Positions 1 to 14,126 of a DNA stretch of 64,000 nucleotides are shown in pieces. The stretch spans positions 15,846,654 through 15,910,653 of the forward strand of contig NC_057788.1 in assembly GCF_014905175.1 (NCBI RefSeq), read 5' to 3'. The notes below the pieces were generated by a model. It saw only the letters and a list, made by a program, of their open reading frames with translations. It made no database searches and was not told where the DNA came from. Source of the stretch: Aphidius gifuensis. Its lineage: Eukaryota > Arthropoda > Insecta > Hymenoptera > Braconidae. The stretch's first letter is position 1, and each line of letters opens with the position of its first letter. A program made the position numbers and the translations under genes.

Positions 1-3000
1 AAAATCACTTGTGACGAAAATTAAAATTTTCAATACTCCGGTGGGTCATGTGCAATTATTAATTGGTTCATTTTTTTTTTTTTTTTTTTAAATAAATGTC
101 ATATTGCCCATAGGTTATGTCGTTTTGTTTACTACGGAATATTATTATAAACATATGTTCATCTGTGTGAGTGCGTTTTACTGAGCAGGGCTGCCAACTT
201 CGTGCGACTAATCTGCCTCAATATAATTTTGACAGATTCCAATGTTAATCAGTTCCGTGACTCCGAAAATAAAATTTTGTAATTAATCATCAATATCTTT
301 GTCAATTTTAAAGATATCGCGTTCATATTTGCGGCAAATTGTAGATAAAAATAAAATGAAACTTTAAACTAGTCGGTGGAAGTTAATCGGATGGATAGTT
401 TAAGAGTTATTAATTTTTTTTAAAAAAAGACAAAATGACAAATTTGATATTTTTAGCATTTACGGCTTTAATAATTACTTTTTAAAAAAAACGAAAATAT
501 ACGAATTGTAGGTATTAAAAATACGCTTCTTTTGATCATAATATGAAGTCTCTAGGTCTATTGGCTAAGGAGCTACGACACTTTTTTTTTTCTTAGACAA
601 ATTCAATACAAATTCACCTACGTAATAAAGATGATTATAAATTATATTATACGCTAATACGTCCATCAATCAGCAGCAATCACTTGACTACGGCAACTCA
701 CATAATATATATATAGTCGTTTGAGTGTCACTGTTCAAATTTAAAAAGAAAATAAAGTATAAAGAAATATTTAAAACAAAAATTTGCGAGTTAAAATATA
801 AATTATCGTGATAATTATACGGAATAATAGCAAACCGTCTATAAACTGGCGAGTGTCTATTAACTGGTGCCATGATAGTATAAGTAAAAAATTCTACAAC
901 ATTACAAATTTTGTATACATTATCGTAAAAATAATTCTAGAGTTCTTAAGCTACCGCCCATTAGCGTCTCAATAATATATGCTTGCATTCAGAACACACA
1001 CTGTATTGCGCCGAGAAGAGTAATCTAGTTTAGAAAAATAAAAAAAATAGTTTAAGTGGAGGAAGAAAAAGAAAAAAAGAAGAAGAGGAAGATGAATATG
1101 TAGAAGCAGAAAAGAATAATAAAAATACCCGAGATAAAATAAAATAAGAAATCGAAGAACGATCAAAAGAGGGTTATGATGTAGTATATTGTAGTATAGT
1201 ATTGTTTTTGAAAACTTATGGCAGAAGTAAAATAGCATCAGCAGACAAAAGTTAGCATCAGGTAGATAGGTTGTCTATACATAGGTAAAATAAAAGTGAA
1301 GCAACTGCGTAATATTTCTAGAAATAAAGGAGAGATTAAAAAAAGTAAAGGTGAGAACGAGACAAGAAGTAAATGAAAAAAAAATGAAACAAAGAAATCA
1401 TTCAGGGACTTGTATATACAAAATAAGAAGAGTAAAGAGAAGAAAAGATTAACCTGAAGGACGAAAACTGGACGAACAAATTTAAAAAAAAACATCCAAA
1501 AAAGCTTTGTAACAACAGACTAGTATAGAAAAGGTAAGACAGTAAAAAAAAAATCATATTTATCATATAAAATTATTTTTTTATTTTTTAACCTTTTATA
1601 TGTATATAATTTTAAACATTTACAGAAATCGAGATAGATATTATTATTATTATTATTATTATACGTGAATTAAAACTTTTTAGAACAAAATATTTCATCG
1701 TTTTTCATATATATCTTACCATACATATATTTTTATTTTTTAATTTCTCCTTTCTCTTATTTATCTATATATATATGTGTATATGAATCGTCATTGTATT
1801 TTTTTTTCTTTTATTTTTATTATTTTTAATATACTAAATTTTATTATTTTTTTTTTTTTCAAATTATTTTTTTTTCTTCTTTATTTCATTTGAGGTGCCT
1901 CACTGATTATTATACAGGTATATATTGGGCATATATATGTATAAAGCCAGACGTGTGCACACGCTTTTCTTACTACTATAATATAAGCCACAAATAACAA
2001 GGCAACACCCATGAGCACAAACCATTGCCACATGTATATATGTGCGTTAAAAAGAAGAATATTTTTGGGTATATAGCTAAAACTTACCTTACTTTTCTAC
2101 CTGCTTGTCTGTCTACCTGACCGTACCTCCTCCCTTCCTCCCACCCACCCACCCTCCGTCTTTGGTTCACTCTGATCTTACATTATGGAGCCTTTTTTCC
2201 CCTTCTCTTATTTAGTCACAGTACTTTGGCTACATTCTTCTATTTCGACAAATCTTCAAATAGTTTTTTTTTTTTTCCTCTTATTATTATTCGCTTTTTC
2301 ACCTTGATCAGTGAATTGAGAGTGAGAGGGAATTGTTGTTTTATTTATTTATTTTTATTCATTTTTTTGTTCCGACGAAGAGACTTAATTTTATTATTTG
2401 GGTGTGTTGGTCATGTGACGAAAAATTTGGTTTGTTTATTTCATGAAGGTTTATTTCATATAGATAGATTTTTTATCAATTAACCCTCTGTCATATTATA
2501 TTACAGGAAAAAAAAATTAACTTTTTTGTCTCTTTCATTTTCGATTATTTCTGAAGCTTTATGATTATTTAGTATTCCAATTGTTGTTATTGAAATTTAT
2601 TTTGTTATTAGCTGTACATTATCGATAAATTATTTTGTTGTGTTTTTTAAAGTGTTCATAAAAACCATAGCGATTAAAAGATTTGTGCTTCACTTTGATA
2701 TTTTTTTTTTTTTTTGGTTTATTACGTTATTTTGAGAATTTTGGTAATTCGGAGTAAGTTGGAATAAATCGAAAAAAAAAAAACTGAGTAAATCGTAAAT
2801 ATTACTCCAGTTTTTTTTCGACATTTTTCATTCGATTGTCTATTTTTTTTTTATTTTCTTTGCTTATATGTTCGATCAATCTTTGATTTACTACGCTTCT
2901 CTGCAACTTACTGAGCTTTTTTCCGAATTTTTCGAATTTCCAGAGAAACGAAGAGTAATTATTTCCACGGCCAGTATATAAATAAATAAATAAATAAGTT

Positions 3001-6000
3001 TTGTTAAATAAACAAAAATCATCATGTGTAAACTTAAACGTCACAAAAAAAAAAAAATTTTATATAATTAAATTCAATAAAAAATTAAATAAATAGAAAT
3101 AATTAAAATATATGTAATGGGTAAAGTGTTATTGTCGCACGGAGATAAAAATTAAAAAAAAAAAAAAATATATGTAGACAAGACCAATCACTCTTTCTCG
3201 TATAAGTATTAATGGTCACGGGATATTTTCATGCCTCGACGATCTTGAGAATTCCATTGGTTTATTATGGACAGATGCGATAGATTTTTATCTACCAAGA
3301 TTTTTTAACGGTCCGACCGGTAAGTCGTTTTTTTTTTTTCTTTCATTTTTTATTTTTTGACTTAATGTTAAAAGTAATGACGCGAATAGGTAAGACTTCT
3401 TATATATATATTTTTTTAATATATAAAATATTATTAACTTTATATTTATTCATCCTTTTTTTTTTTTTTTTTTCTTCCTCCAAAAACCAGTCTTGAATTT
3501 TTCGATAAGTATGTAAAAATTTATACGTGCAACTTGAGGGGGATTATTTAAATCGAAAAAGGTCATGTATATTTTTTTTTTTTTAATATTTATTTTTTTA
3601 GAAGAATAAATGAAATAGTAAAGAGATTTTTTTATATATAGAGAAACAAAATAGTTGGTGCATATTTAGCATATATATTTATAAATATAAGATGATAATT
3701 AAACTTTTTTTTATTATTTTTTTTTTTTTCAATCACGTAATGATATATTGCTGAATTTATTTATTTTACACTTACCAGTGACCATCAGTAATAATTTTTT
3801 TTAATTTTATCATTATTTCTTTATTCTTTATCCTCTTTACCATTTTTTTTTTTTTTTACAATTTATTTCATTTTATTTATTATTATTCTTTTTATTTCTT
3901 CTACTCCTTTTTTATTTTTATTTTTTATACAATATTAAATTATTCATGAATTCAGTTAATCGCGTCCTGCACCTACCTGGCCTATCTGGTTTTTACGTAT
4001 TTAAAAATGAGTATGTGTTGCGTTTCGATCCGGACGAATAATCAGCCTTTAAATTTCGTAGAAAACCGTACCAGGTAACGAGCTACATAAATTCTTTTAT
4101 TAGTCGGCCACCCATAGGTCTTAACAATTTTTTTTTTATTTTTTTCTCTTACTTTTTTATTATTTTTGACTTTTCAATGCGTCAGGAGGCGCGATATATT
4201 TATTTTTTTTATTTCAGTTATACTTATAATAATGATAATACGATTATTTATTGAGAGAGAAGAGAACAAGTGACCTTTTCGACATGGAAAAAAAAAATTA
4301 CAAAATGTAACAACCTTTACGATGGGGCACTTCCATTTAAATTGCACTAAACAAAAAAAACACATAAAATAAAAAAGAGATAAAAAATAAAAGGTAAAAA
4401 AATAAAATGATAAAGTAAAACATTTTTATTGCAGAGAAACTTAAAATACTTGGAAGTGTCTTAAAATCCATTGAATCCTTGGAGATTTTGTTGCATCTAT
4501 ATGAAAAAAAAAAAAAAAAATTGAAAAAAAAGCAACTAAATAGAAAAAAAAAACGCCCCTTTTTATCCTAGGATTGTTTGACCCAAAAGAACCTGTTCAA
4601 TTTCTGGTACGCACCTTGAGGTACAATACATACATGGCGTCATATGGTCATCAGAGACATCTAAAAGATGACCAGATTTTTTTGAAGGAGAGGTAAAAAG
4701 AAAAAAATAAAAAATGAAAAAAAAAAACACCGAAAGATCGGTGTAACTAACCGAGTGAAGGGGGAGAGGTGATTGGGTTCGACTTTTTATATAGTATATA
4801 CTCGTTTTGCATGAAACCAAAAAAATATTTCATCATTTTACATTTACCTGTCATTTCCCTGATTTTTTCAAAATTTTTGCTCCAAAAAATGATTAAATAT
4901 CTAGAGAAATCTATTTTAAAAATCTAAATAATATTGTGAGAAATGTAAAAAAAATAATAAGTTTTTTAAAACAACAACAGACATAAACAATAAATTAACT
5001 AATCGAAAAATTATAGATAAAAATTATTTAGCATAAAACGAAAAAAAAAAAAAAAAAATTGTCTGTGTACAATAAAAAAATAAATATATTTGTTGAAGGA
5101 TTTTAAGTTGATTTTTGCTGGTATTTCTGAGAACACATGTATAAATATAAACGACACAAAAGACAATTAAAGCCGTAGGTCAGACGTATCCTATCTTATT
5201 CCGGGAATTGAAATAATTCGACAATTTGGGCGTTTTTTTTTTTTTTTTTTTTTTTTTTTACAGCACTCATGTTCTATATTTTTTCTCTCGTGTAGATTCG
5301 CTTAAGGGCTAATGTGTCGCTAATTTTTTTTTTTCTTCTTTTTCCTCTTTCCCCTACTTTTATTATATTTTTTTATTTTTTATTTATACACACGCTACCT
5401 ACTTGGGCAGGTGTACAAGTGCAACATATATAATACTGGTCTATTTTTTTTTTTTTTCTCTATATACACCAAAATGAAACTCTATAATATGTATCCTTAA
5501 AAATACCAGAATAATTATATCTAGCCTTTTGGTATGTATATATACGCGTGTGTATATATTTATATATATATATATATATATGTATATGTTATTATGTCGT
5601 AGCTTTGAAAAAAAGTGAAAAAAAGAGAAAAAAAAATAAATGACGTATGATGATGATAGGGTGATAAAGGGCACGTGCGAAATAAATGAAGAAACCCGTT
5701 CAGTTCGTCAGCGAGAATATTATCCCTTTACTTTCTGATACAGCCGCGCACCTTCCTCGTTTAGCCCTCACATATATATATATATATTTATAAATATATA
5801 TAAGCATGGGCTTGTGTATACTGACCTACATTCTCACCAAACCGGGTCCAACTTGGGATGCATTTTGTTATATATATATATATATAAAAGCTTTTTCGAA
5901 TTTCTAAACTAACATTTTTCCGCTATATTATTCAAATAATCCTCATCAATAGTATAAATTTTGTTTTTTCATTGAGCAAAAATTCTTATTATTGATTTTT

Positions 6001-6296
6001 TGTTTTTGTTATTTTTAGTGCACAGTATCAAGTATATATCGATACTATACTGAAAATTAAGTTATTATAAGTTATTATTGTAACAAATTGATGATGTACT
6101 TAACATATATATGCTAAATATGTATACAAAGTGTAAAGTTTTGAAACATATCTCGGATGTATATATAAAATTGGATGTATCATTTGGATACTGGTGCCGG
6201 CCAATCATGATTGGACACATGTAAAACTACAGCCAATAATTCTCCAAATATATAATGAGCCAAAAATCACAAAAATAAAATAGTCTTTTGTTTATG
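1..6296. other. AT-rich stretch without a supportable gene
   Basis: I see no coding exon with recognisable protein content. Open frames here are poly(A)/poly(T)-driven and encode Phe/Leu/Ile or Lys-rich low-complexity peptides. Landmarks are a TTA trinucleotide run near 1640-1662, a pyrimidine-rich CT/CCT tract near 2096-2160, TA-dinucleotide runs near 5560-5582 and 5872-5885, and a 26-base poly(T) near 5234-5259. It may be intron or downstream sequence of the minus-strand gene whose exon lies at 6369-7229, because that exon ends in a splice donor pointing into this region. Confidence 0.5.
15..45. repeat. Fragment of a dispersed repeat also present at 38.55 kb
   Basis: The stretch ending TTTTCAATACTCCGG near 20-42 recurs in reverse complement near 38554-38575 (CCGGAGTATTGAAAATTTTT). 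The shared word is longer than expected by chance even in AT-rich DNA, so this looks like the edge of a dispersed repeat that continues left of the window. Its type is not visible. Confidence 0.35.
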
Positions 6297-6368
6297 TTAA
6301 TATTCTGATGATAGATAAAGATGATATGTATTAATATTATAGCTATATAAATAAATAAATAAACTCAC

Positions 6369-7229
6369 TTGATTTGGGGCAGAAGATGTAGCAGTAGCAG
6401 TTATTGCAGATGCATTGGGTCCCTCGTAATCGTAATCAGTATCACGATGTTGTCTTCTCAATGTTGAATGTTGTTCGGTGGCGGCACCAGTAACAGTAGC
6501 ACCAGCAACACCACCAGTAGTTGATGTATCCCTGTCCCTTGGATCTCTAATAATGTGATCCCTATGATCTCTTGGATCTCGATATTCACGTTCTCCAATA
6601 ATACGGGACTGTCTAGACATTGCCAGCCGATCCGCCACCGTTTCTTCCCCTTCCGCCCCCACACCTTCCACCACTTCGTCGTCTTCGTCGTCGTCCTGAT
6701 CGGAATCAAGTAGCAAACGTTCAATACCAATACCTCCGTGGCCACGGTCACCGCTGCTTGTTCCGCGTCGAGCGGGATGACGACGTAGGTCACACCATCC
6801 TACGCTACCACCACCTCCACCAACTCCCTCACCGTCAACTGATGAAGTTCCAGCCACACTGCGTCCACGAGATGTTGATAATACACCCGTTGTTAATGCT
6901 TTTGTTGTTGTTATTGTTGTTGGTGATCTTAATAGCCTTTTCGATATATTTTTATTATCTTCAAATTCTTTTTCTTCTTCTTTACGTAATGAATACTTGT
7001 AATTATTTTTATAATTGACATCACCGTAATGATGAACGCCAAAACTCTCTACGTTTTCTAAATAATCCTCTTCGTCACATTCACCGATTGATGAATTTGA
7101 TGATAATAATACTGTTGGCGATTCGTTGAACAACACCACGCCTCTTCTTCTTTCCGATAACGAATAAACTGGGCTCCAATTATCGTAACCGCTTTCGCGG
7201 GGACGATTTTCCCATCTACGAGTCACCAC
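6369..7229 (-). CDS. Coding exon of an unrecognised protein (low-complexity, acidic and RD-rich)
   Basis: A 287-codon open frame on the minus strand ends in a strong splice donor: CAA followed by GTGAGT at 6368-6363. Base composition is distinctly richer in G and C than its surroundings, and codon use is not poly(A)-driven, both of which support real coding. The protein has a basic, Tyr/Ser-rich start (TRRWENRPRESGYDNWSPVY), a Thr/Ser/Gly-rich middle, an acidic run (DSDQDDDEDDE) and Arg-Asp repeats (REYRDPRDHRDH). No domain, signal peptide or membrane segment is seen, and I do not recognise the family. The frame opens with GTG and has no in-frame ATG before the internal Met in LAMSRQSR, so 7229 is the ORF limit and not a proven start. 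The true start is probably in an upstream exon. A candidate donor on the same strand lies near 7503. Confidence 0.6.
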
Positions 7230-8980
7230 TTGAATTTTTTATATACTTTTTCACAAATTTATTTTTCAAAATAATTTATTATTAATATTGTTATATTTTA
7301 TTTTTATTTGCATTTATTTTAAGAATTATTTGGTTAATCGTTTATTTTTGTTTTTTTTTTTTTATTTTTCGTATAATGATATCATTAAATTTTATATATA
7401 TTTTATTTTAACACTATTGGCATTTCGATTTCGAATTAATTGAAAAAAATATTTCGATTGGAGAGGTTAGGTTTGAAAATGTAGGGCTTTAGGTCGCGCT
7501 CACCTATATTGTTGCTCAGCTGAGACTAGAATTACTTAAACCCGGCTGATACTTTTATTTTTTATTAAATATTTATATATAAACAATTTAAAAAACTTTT
7601 TATTAAATTATTATTATTATTAACTTGACACTTTTAATGGTAATAAAATAGACTGAAAAAAAAAATTATTGTTATTACAAAAAAGACGTTATCACCAAAA
7701 CTATGATTTTTAATTAATTTTTTTATTTTTAACTTTCAATGAATTTTTTTTTTTAATTATATAATTTTTATTTTTTTTATCGATAATATGAGTCAATGTA
7801 TAAATAAATTTATATTTTAAATATAAATTTAAAATTAATAATCAGACCACGGAAAAAATAAAATAAGAACAGACTAAAAAAGAAATAAAAATATATAGTT
7901 TTAAAAATAAAAAAAAATCAATTAAAATTTGATAAGAATAATTTTTTTTTTTTTTTTTTTTTCAAATCCACTTTACACTTGTACTGAATTTTTTTTTTTT
8001 CTTCGTTTTTTTTTTTTATCAATTTAAATACGATGATGTTGGATGATTTTTTAATTATTATTATTTTTTTTTTGAATATTATGGAAGGTACAAAATATGT
8101 TTATTTATTAAATATTATTTTATTTTTATTTATAATTATTATAACTTATATGAAACGTCAGAGGTAAAACGATGAAGACTATGTTGCTTGGATTTTCCAC
8201 CAACCAAAAGATAAGGGTGGCACAGTTGGCTTCGTGTTTCGCTTACCCTCGGTATTCTTCGATATTACTCGTCACTGATCGAGGCTTTTCGTACCCTTTT
8301 GCCTCGGTATAATCATGACGTCACAATATTATGGCGAAACCTGGGAATGTCTTTTATCGATTAACTGAAAAGCGCATGTCACTGATACCAACGATAATAT
8401 TATTAAAAAAAACCATATATATATAACACGATGTGTTTTTTTTTTTTTATTTCAATTGCGATCCTTGTTTTAAATTCAAGGAACAATATGAAATTGAACT
8501 GTGCTCCATTTTGTTGAAAAATTGCGCGCTATACAATATCATTTAAATTTCCAAAAAAAAAAAAAAAATGACAAAAAAGGTAAATTTTTTAAATCTCCCC
8601 ATTTGATAAACGTCAATATTTTAATGTGGCAATATATTTTCTTCACTAGTTTGCTAAATTAAAAAGAAAAAAAAAATAACAAGCATCAAATAAAATTAAA
8701 AATCATATATATAATTATTATTCTTTAAAACAAAACTAATATGTATGTATGTGCATGTCAAATATGATAAATTTATCATTGACTGGCTATCAGTCACGTG
8801 TCCAGACTGTAAAATTTACAACAATTTGATGATTATATTTTACACACAATATATATATAGATCATTTAGGAATTTCCAAATCAAAAACTAAAGTAAAAAG
8901 TAGAATATGATGATGATGCTAAAATGGATAATAATAAAATATAAAAAATTAATAGGATAGGATAATGCAAAGAGAAAGAG
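7230..8980. other. AT-rich spacer upstream of the minus-strand exon
   Basis: No coding region is seen. The DNA is mostly A/T homopolymer runs with two GC-richer islands, near 7440-7560 and 8155-8400. Both contain sequences that read as good splice donors on the minus strand: GTGAGC just below 7503, and GGTAAGC near 8241. They may therefore hold non-coding 5' exons of the gene at 6369-7229. This is inference from splice signals only. Confidence 0.35.
8155..8400. promoter_or_regulatory. GC-richer island with a full CRE palindrome
   Basis: This about 250-bp block stands out from homopolymer surroundings by mixed base composition. It contains the perfect palindrome TGACGTCA at 8316-8323, the classical CREB/ATF site, and a minus-strand donor-like GGTAAGC near 8241. 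A promoter or enhancer for the minus-strand gene would fit. No TATA box or start site can be fixed by eye. Confidence 0.3.
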
Positions 8981-10208
8981 GGGAATTATGACAATCGTGC
9001 GCGGCTGCCAAGTAGAAAAGGTAAGCGAAAGGATAGGAACATGAAGAAGGGTGCGCTAATGCTTTTTCTCGGTGTGTCGTATGACTTTTTTTTTTTTTTT
9101 CTTTTTTGGGGGGGTAGATGTATGTTAGCTCGGGTATATTTTGTACTAGCTGCTGCTGTTGCTGCTGTTTCTATTGCTGATGGTAATGCTTGTAAAAAAT
9201 GTACTAGTATTAGTTTCTTACTTGATGATGTGCGCGCGCGCATTTCTTTTCATTTTTAGTTTGTATTATATTCTTGATTCCTTGCACTTCACTCTTCAGT
9301 CATCTTCAGTCTATCCACGCGGGTGCCACTGACTTGTTGTCATCATATATATTTTATTATTTTGTAAGTATACAAAACAATATATCATCTCACTTTTCAT
9401 CATTTGAAATCTCCACCCGTATAAATTGCCCTATTTTCCTACCACTCCAATTAATTATATGTCAACAAAAAAACAAACAAACAAAATTTAATATTTATCC
9501 AGTTTTTGCAAAATCTTTTTCCCATCCTTTTGTTTTTTGATATTTCTTCATATACATATATATTATCAACAAAATATTTTACAGAACGATGTGAAGAATA
9601 TTAAAAAAAAAAAAATTATCAAAATAAGAAAAAGTGAGAAAGAAAGCAATAAACAATCCAAAGGGGGATTGATGAAAAAAATAGCAAAGTACGTATAATA
9701 GTAAACACATATAATACGACATAGAGAGACGGTTGTGTTGCGGCAAGGAGGGGTAGTAAAAACGACAGCAACGAAATATTCGGTGTGAATATGTATTTTT
9801 GTTATTCGGTAGGTAGGGGGAAATGGACTTATGTTTGCTTGTGTCTGTCTCAGTCTAGCACGAAGGGGAATAGTACAGTGTGGTTGCTGGTTGGGTACAT
9901 TTTGGCAGAAGGGATCAAAATGTAAAATAAAAGAGGGGATTTGTTAGATAGAGTTGGTTAAAGTCTTGAGCAAGTGCGAGAGTTGCGATGGTGGGGGGTA
10001 ATAGGGAGAGGAGAATTGAAGCCGCTGTACAACTCAAAGCGCATACCATCCCATAATTCGGTGCGCCGCCCCGCAATCAGGTTCGTGTTACATACTCTTC
10101 TGTCTTTTTGACTCCGTTTTTTTTTTTTTTTTTTCTTTTACGTACAAAATGAAGAAATAATTAATATTTTTCTTAATATACATAATAATTGTATTTTAAT
10201 CAATTGTT

Positions 10209-10236
10209 TATTATTATTATTATTATTATTATTATT
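10209..10236. repeat. TTA/ATT microsatellite
   Basis: A trinucleotide run of about 28 bases in the spacer upstream of abrupt. Confidence 0.75.
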
Positions 10237-11369
10237 TCAACAATTAATTTGTTTTTATATGATCTGTGATAATAATTGCGACGGTTATACTGAGCAATTC
10301 AATGGTTTTTTTTATTTGTGTGAATAGTGCAAAATTATCATCTGTGTTATAATTTATTTTTTTTTTTTTAAATGTTATTATTTTGGAGAAACTGTGACGT
10401 ATTATTCCCACAGTGTTTATGTGTGTGACAATTTTTCGGATTCTATTTTGTTATTTTTGATAAATTATACTTAATTTGTTTTGGGAATTATTATTGGTAT
10501 GTATTGAAAAATTCTAAACAATATTTGTGTATGTGTGTTTTATGCTATTAAAATTCCATCGTCATGAAAAAAGAAAAAAAAAAGTGATGTCTAAAAATTT
10601 ATAAATTTTAAATGAGCTATTTTCTTGGTAATTATTATTATTTCGAAGATAATAAATAACCAACTCGATCATGGTTTTAAAAGATTAAAAAAAATATGTA
10701 TAATGAAAATCATTGACGTGTTCATCATTGGAGAATTAACGAGTTGTTACTGTGATGTTAATTAAGCTTAATCGCAAGGCCAACCATTCGTTAAAGTTAA
10801 TTGTACGGACGTTATAATTGCGGCGTCCTTGTTGTTGAGAAGAAAGAGGAACCAACGACTAGATTCTTTTTATTAAATATATAAATTTATTTTTTTCCAT
10901 AAATTAATTTATTCAAAATATTTTACATAATTCACTAATAACAAATTGCACAGCATTTTTATTCTGTCTTTTTATTTTTCTCTCCATTTTTTTCCTCCGT
11001 ATATATAAATTTTCACTTTTTTTTTTAAATTTTTTTTTGTTTATTTTTATTTTATCTTCTTTCTTTTCATCTTTTATTCCCGCGTCGCGAGACACTCGAC
11101 CTTGGACGCGAACTTGTTCATTCACAATTCGACCTACTCGTCTGCATCCACCTCTTGCTTCCTTTATTTATTTATTTATATTTATTATTTTTTTTTATCT
11201 TACCATCTTATTTATTTATTAATATTTTTTTTTAATTAAAATTAAATGTAAAGCTATATTTTTATATAGTAATCATATTTTATTTTATCTTTTTTTCGTT
11301 ACATAATATTGTATTGTTAATGGTTGTGAAGGACAATATTTTGTTATTTTTATTTAGTTTTTTTATTGA

Positions 11370-11490
11370 ATTTAGACTCAGTTTGTCTACGCCTATTCGT
11401 CATATCGCGTGCTACGTGTGTGATCAATAAATCCGGCGCGAGGAAGGCAAAGAACGCGATTCTCAAACTCACGTGCGCACGTGCTCGACG
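11370..11490. promoter_or_regulatory. GC-rich island with a double E-box palindrome
   Basis: The 14-base perfect palindrome CACGTGCGCACGTG at 11470-11483 consists of two CACGTG E-boxes separated by CG. It sits in a short island that also contains GGCGCG and several CG dinucleotides, inside kilobases of AT-rich DNA about 3.3 kb upstream of the abrupt start codon. bHLH-type factors bind CACGTG. Any link to abrupt regulation is inference. Confidence 0.3.
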
Positions 11491-13924
11491 CATTTCAATT
11501 TTACTCTTTTTTTTAATTTGTTTATTTTTTTTTAAATTAAAAAAAATAATTATAAATTTAATTAAAAAAAAAAAAAAGAATTTCTTGATGAAAATAATTA
11601 CTCCGTTTTCATTTTTTTATTACTTTTTTTTTTATTTTGCTGATCCAAAGAATTATAACGAACAAAAATGGACCGAAATGAAATATATTTAATAAAAATA
11701 CATAGTAAATCAAAGTAATATCAATGAAATATTGAAAAAAATTTATTGATTTTTTCGTAATTTGCTCTTGTTTACTTTGATTTACTCCGCTTTTCTTAAA
11801 TTTATCAAAATTTAGAAAAAAACAGTCAGTCGGAGAAATTATTTTTACCAGTTTCGATTATTTCATTATCACAGTTTTGTAAGTCGTTTGAATTCGTCTA
11901 GGTATGTATTTGTTAGAACCAGACACATTAAAAATTAATTAATCAAAAATATCAATTCTCTCATTTCACAAAGAAAATAAAAAAAATAAAAATAACGAAT
12001 GGAAAGATAGACACATTAAAAATTTTATTAAAATCATTGTTTCGTGAATATTTTTTTTACTCATATTTTGTTTAATCGATAGATGACCTCGATAAGCATT
12101 CAAGTTAAGGTGTCATTTATCTGTCAATCCCCTTCTCTCATATTTTTTCTCAAATCAAACCACGTTTGTCTCGAACGAACATTAGTCAACAATCTCAAAA
12201 CAAGATGAATTATTATTATTATTATTAATTTTTGATTATTTTTAATTACTTATTTATTTTTAAATAGGTTTATATTTTTAAACTACTTTGTCTAGTGGTA
12301 TGTCGCCGTTAGCTTCCGTTTGTATTATATATAATAAAATAATTTCGATACTGGTTTCCTGACAATGTTACACAGCATGAGATGTGTGTGTTACAAATTA
12401 TGTCAAGCAAGCATCTATTGAGTTCGTGTCATCCTCTGTCTTTTACTTTTATCATTTTTTTTTTTTTTTTATTTTCTTTCGTTTTTTATTATTATTATGT
12501 TTTTGTCATAATATTACCACTGTTATAATCATCATTGTAACTATTTTCTTTTAATATAAATATTTATTAAATAATATACCTATATTTTTTTTTATTTCTC
12601 AGACTTTGATAAGTCAATTTTTTTTTTTTTTTTTTTATGTCTGGTGATCATGAGAAGATAGGTATTTTGATATGTATATATGTATGTATGTATATAATAA
12701 ATATTATTATTGGTTACGGAAATGACGCATAGTCTGTGTGTCTTAGCAGAACGACGTTTTGAGCGTGGCTCGTTATTTGATCGATAAAAAGCCCTCAGGG
12801 AATATAATTTTATTTATTATATGGTACATACTCAATTTTACAAATCTTCTCATGACTTGGTTATTCAAGAAAAAATAGAAAAAAAAAAAACAATCTAATT
12901 TCGATTAATTTAGTCACTTTGAAATAAATTTTATTTAAAAAAAAACAAAAAATAATGATAAACTGCGTGGTTTGATTTCTAAAAATAAAAAAAACATAAT
13001 TGATTGATAAACACGATATAAAAGAGTACTTTGAATCGAATTTAATCCTCTTATCAATATCAGCTGATAACTATACGAGTAAATTATTAAAAATATCAAT
13101 TTTTTTAGAAAGTATTAATTACTAATAGGATTTTTATTTTTTTGTAATATATTAAAATTTTTTGGGTCTTAATAATTTAGGGTATAATATATAATTGAGT
13201 GAGTAAAAAAAAAAAGAGAAAGAAAGAAGAAAAAAAAAAAAAACGTGAGTGAGGCGTGGTTTTTGGCGCATGGTGAAGATAGGAGAACGGTCGTCGTTGT
13301 AGTCCGGGCGTTTGCAGGCAAAAGAGAGTGCGGTTCTCTTTAGTAAAAGGGAGAAGTTGTAAATATAGGCAGTCAGACAGACCAAGCAGGAAATAAGGGA
13401 CCAAGGGACTGTACAGTATGAATGTGCATATGTATTTGTGTAATGTTCAAGTTTTTTTTTTTTTATTGAGAGAGAGGTATATATAATATATCACTGAATA
13501 GTTTATAAAAGAGAGAAAAAAATAAAAAAAAAACATAAGGGATGGTTGAAAGAGGGGGTGGTTAAGTGAGTAAAAACCATTCGTCTTAAAAAAAAAAAAG
13601 ATGTAAACGCAATATGTGCTATACACACCATCGGCTCTTTATTTTATTCTTCCATTTGAAAAACCTTAACATTATTTTGTAAAATGTCTTAAGATGTTGA
13701 AAGTTATTCTTTCTCTTCAGCAAAGTGCTACAGAAACACATACATATATACATATACCCATGAAATTTGACTCCAAAATATTACTTCTGTTTTTTTTTTT
13801 ATTTATTTTTCCCTTTTTATCCCCTATTTTCTTTTTTTTTTTTTGCTTTTACTTCTTAGAGCTTTTTTTTTTTTTTTTTTCAAGAAATAATGTTGCAATT
13901 TCTTTTTTTATTTTTTTAAATAGA

Positions 13925-14126
13925 AAAACTAGAATTTGGCGGCGGCAAAGTTACAAACAGAAAGAGGATAATTGTTAAAAGCAGTGGGACATGCTGAGAT
14001 TTGGAAAAGCCAAGGGACACGTAGGATATAAAAAATTGCTAAGGTTTTGGTGACCATGTGGCGAGCATGACGTACTGACTTTTCTCCAAGAATTGACCGG
14101 ATTTTGCCGCAGGAGTTTAACATCGG
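13925..14126 (+). other. ab: Candidate non-coding first exon of abrupt
   Basis: A GC-richer block ends in CATCGG|GTAAAG, a good donor at 14127. A matching acceptor TTCATTTTAG lies at 14477-14486, immediately before the 5' leader that runs into the abrupt start codon. Together they suggest a spliced 5' UTR with an intron of about 360 bp. No transcript evidence is available here. Confidence 0.3.
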
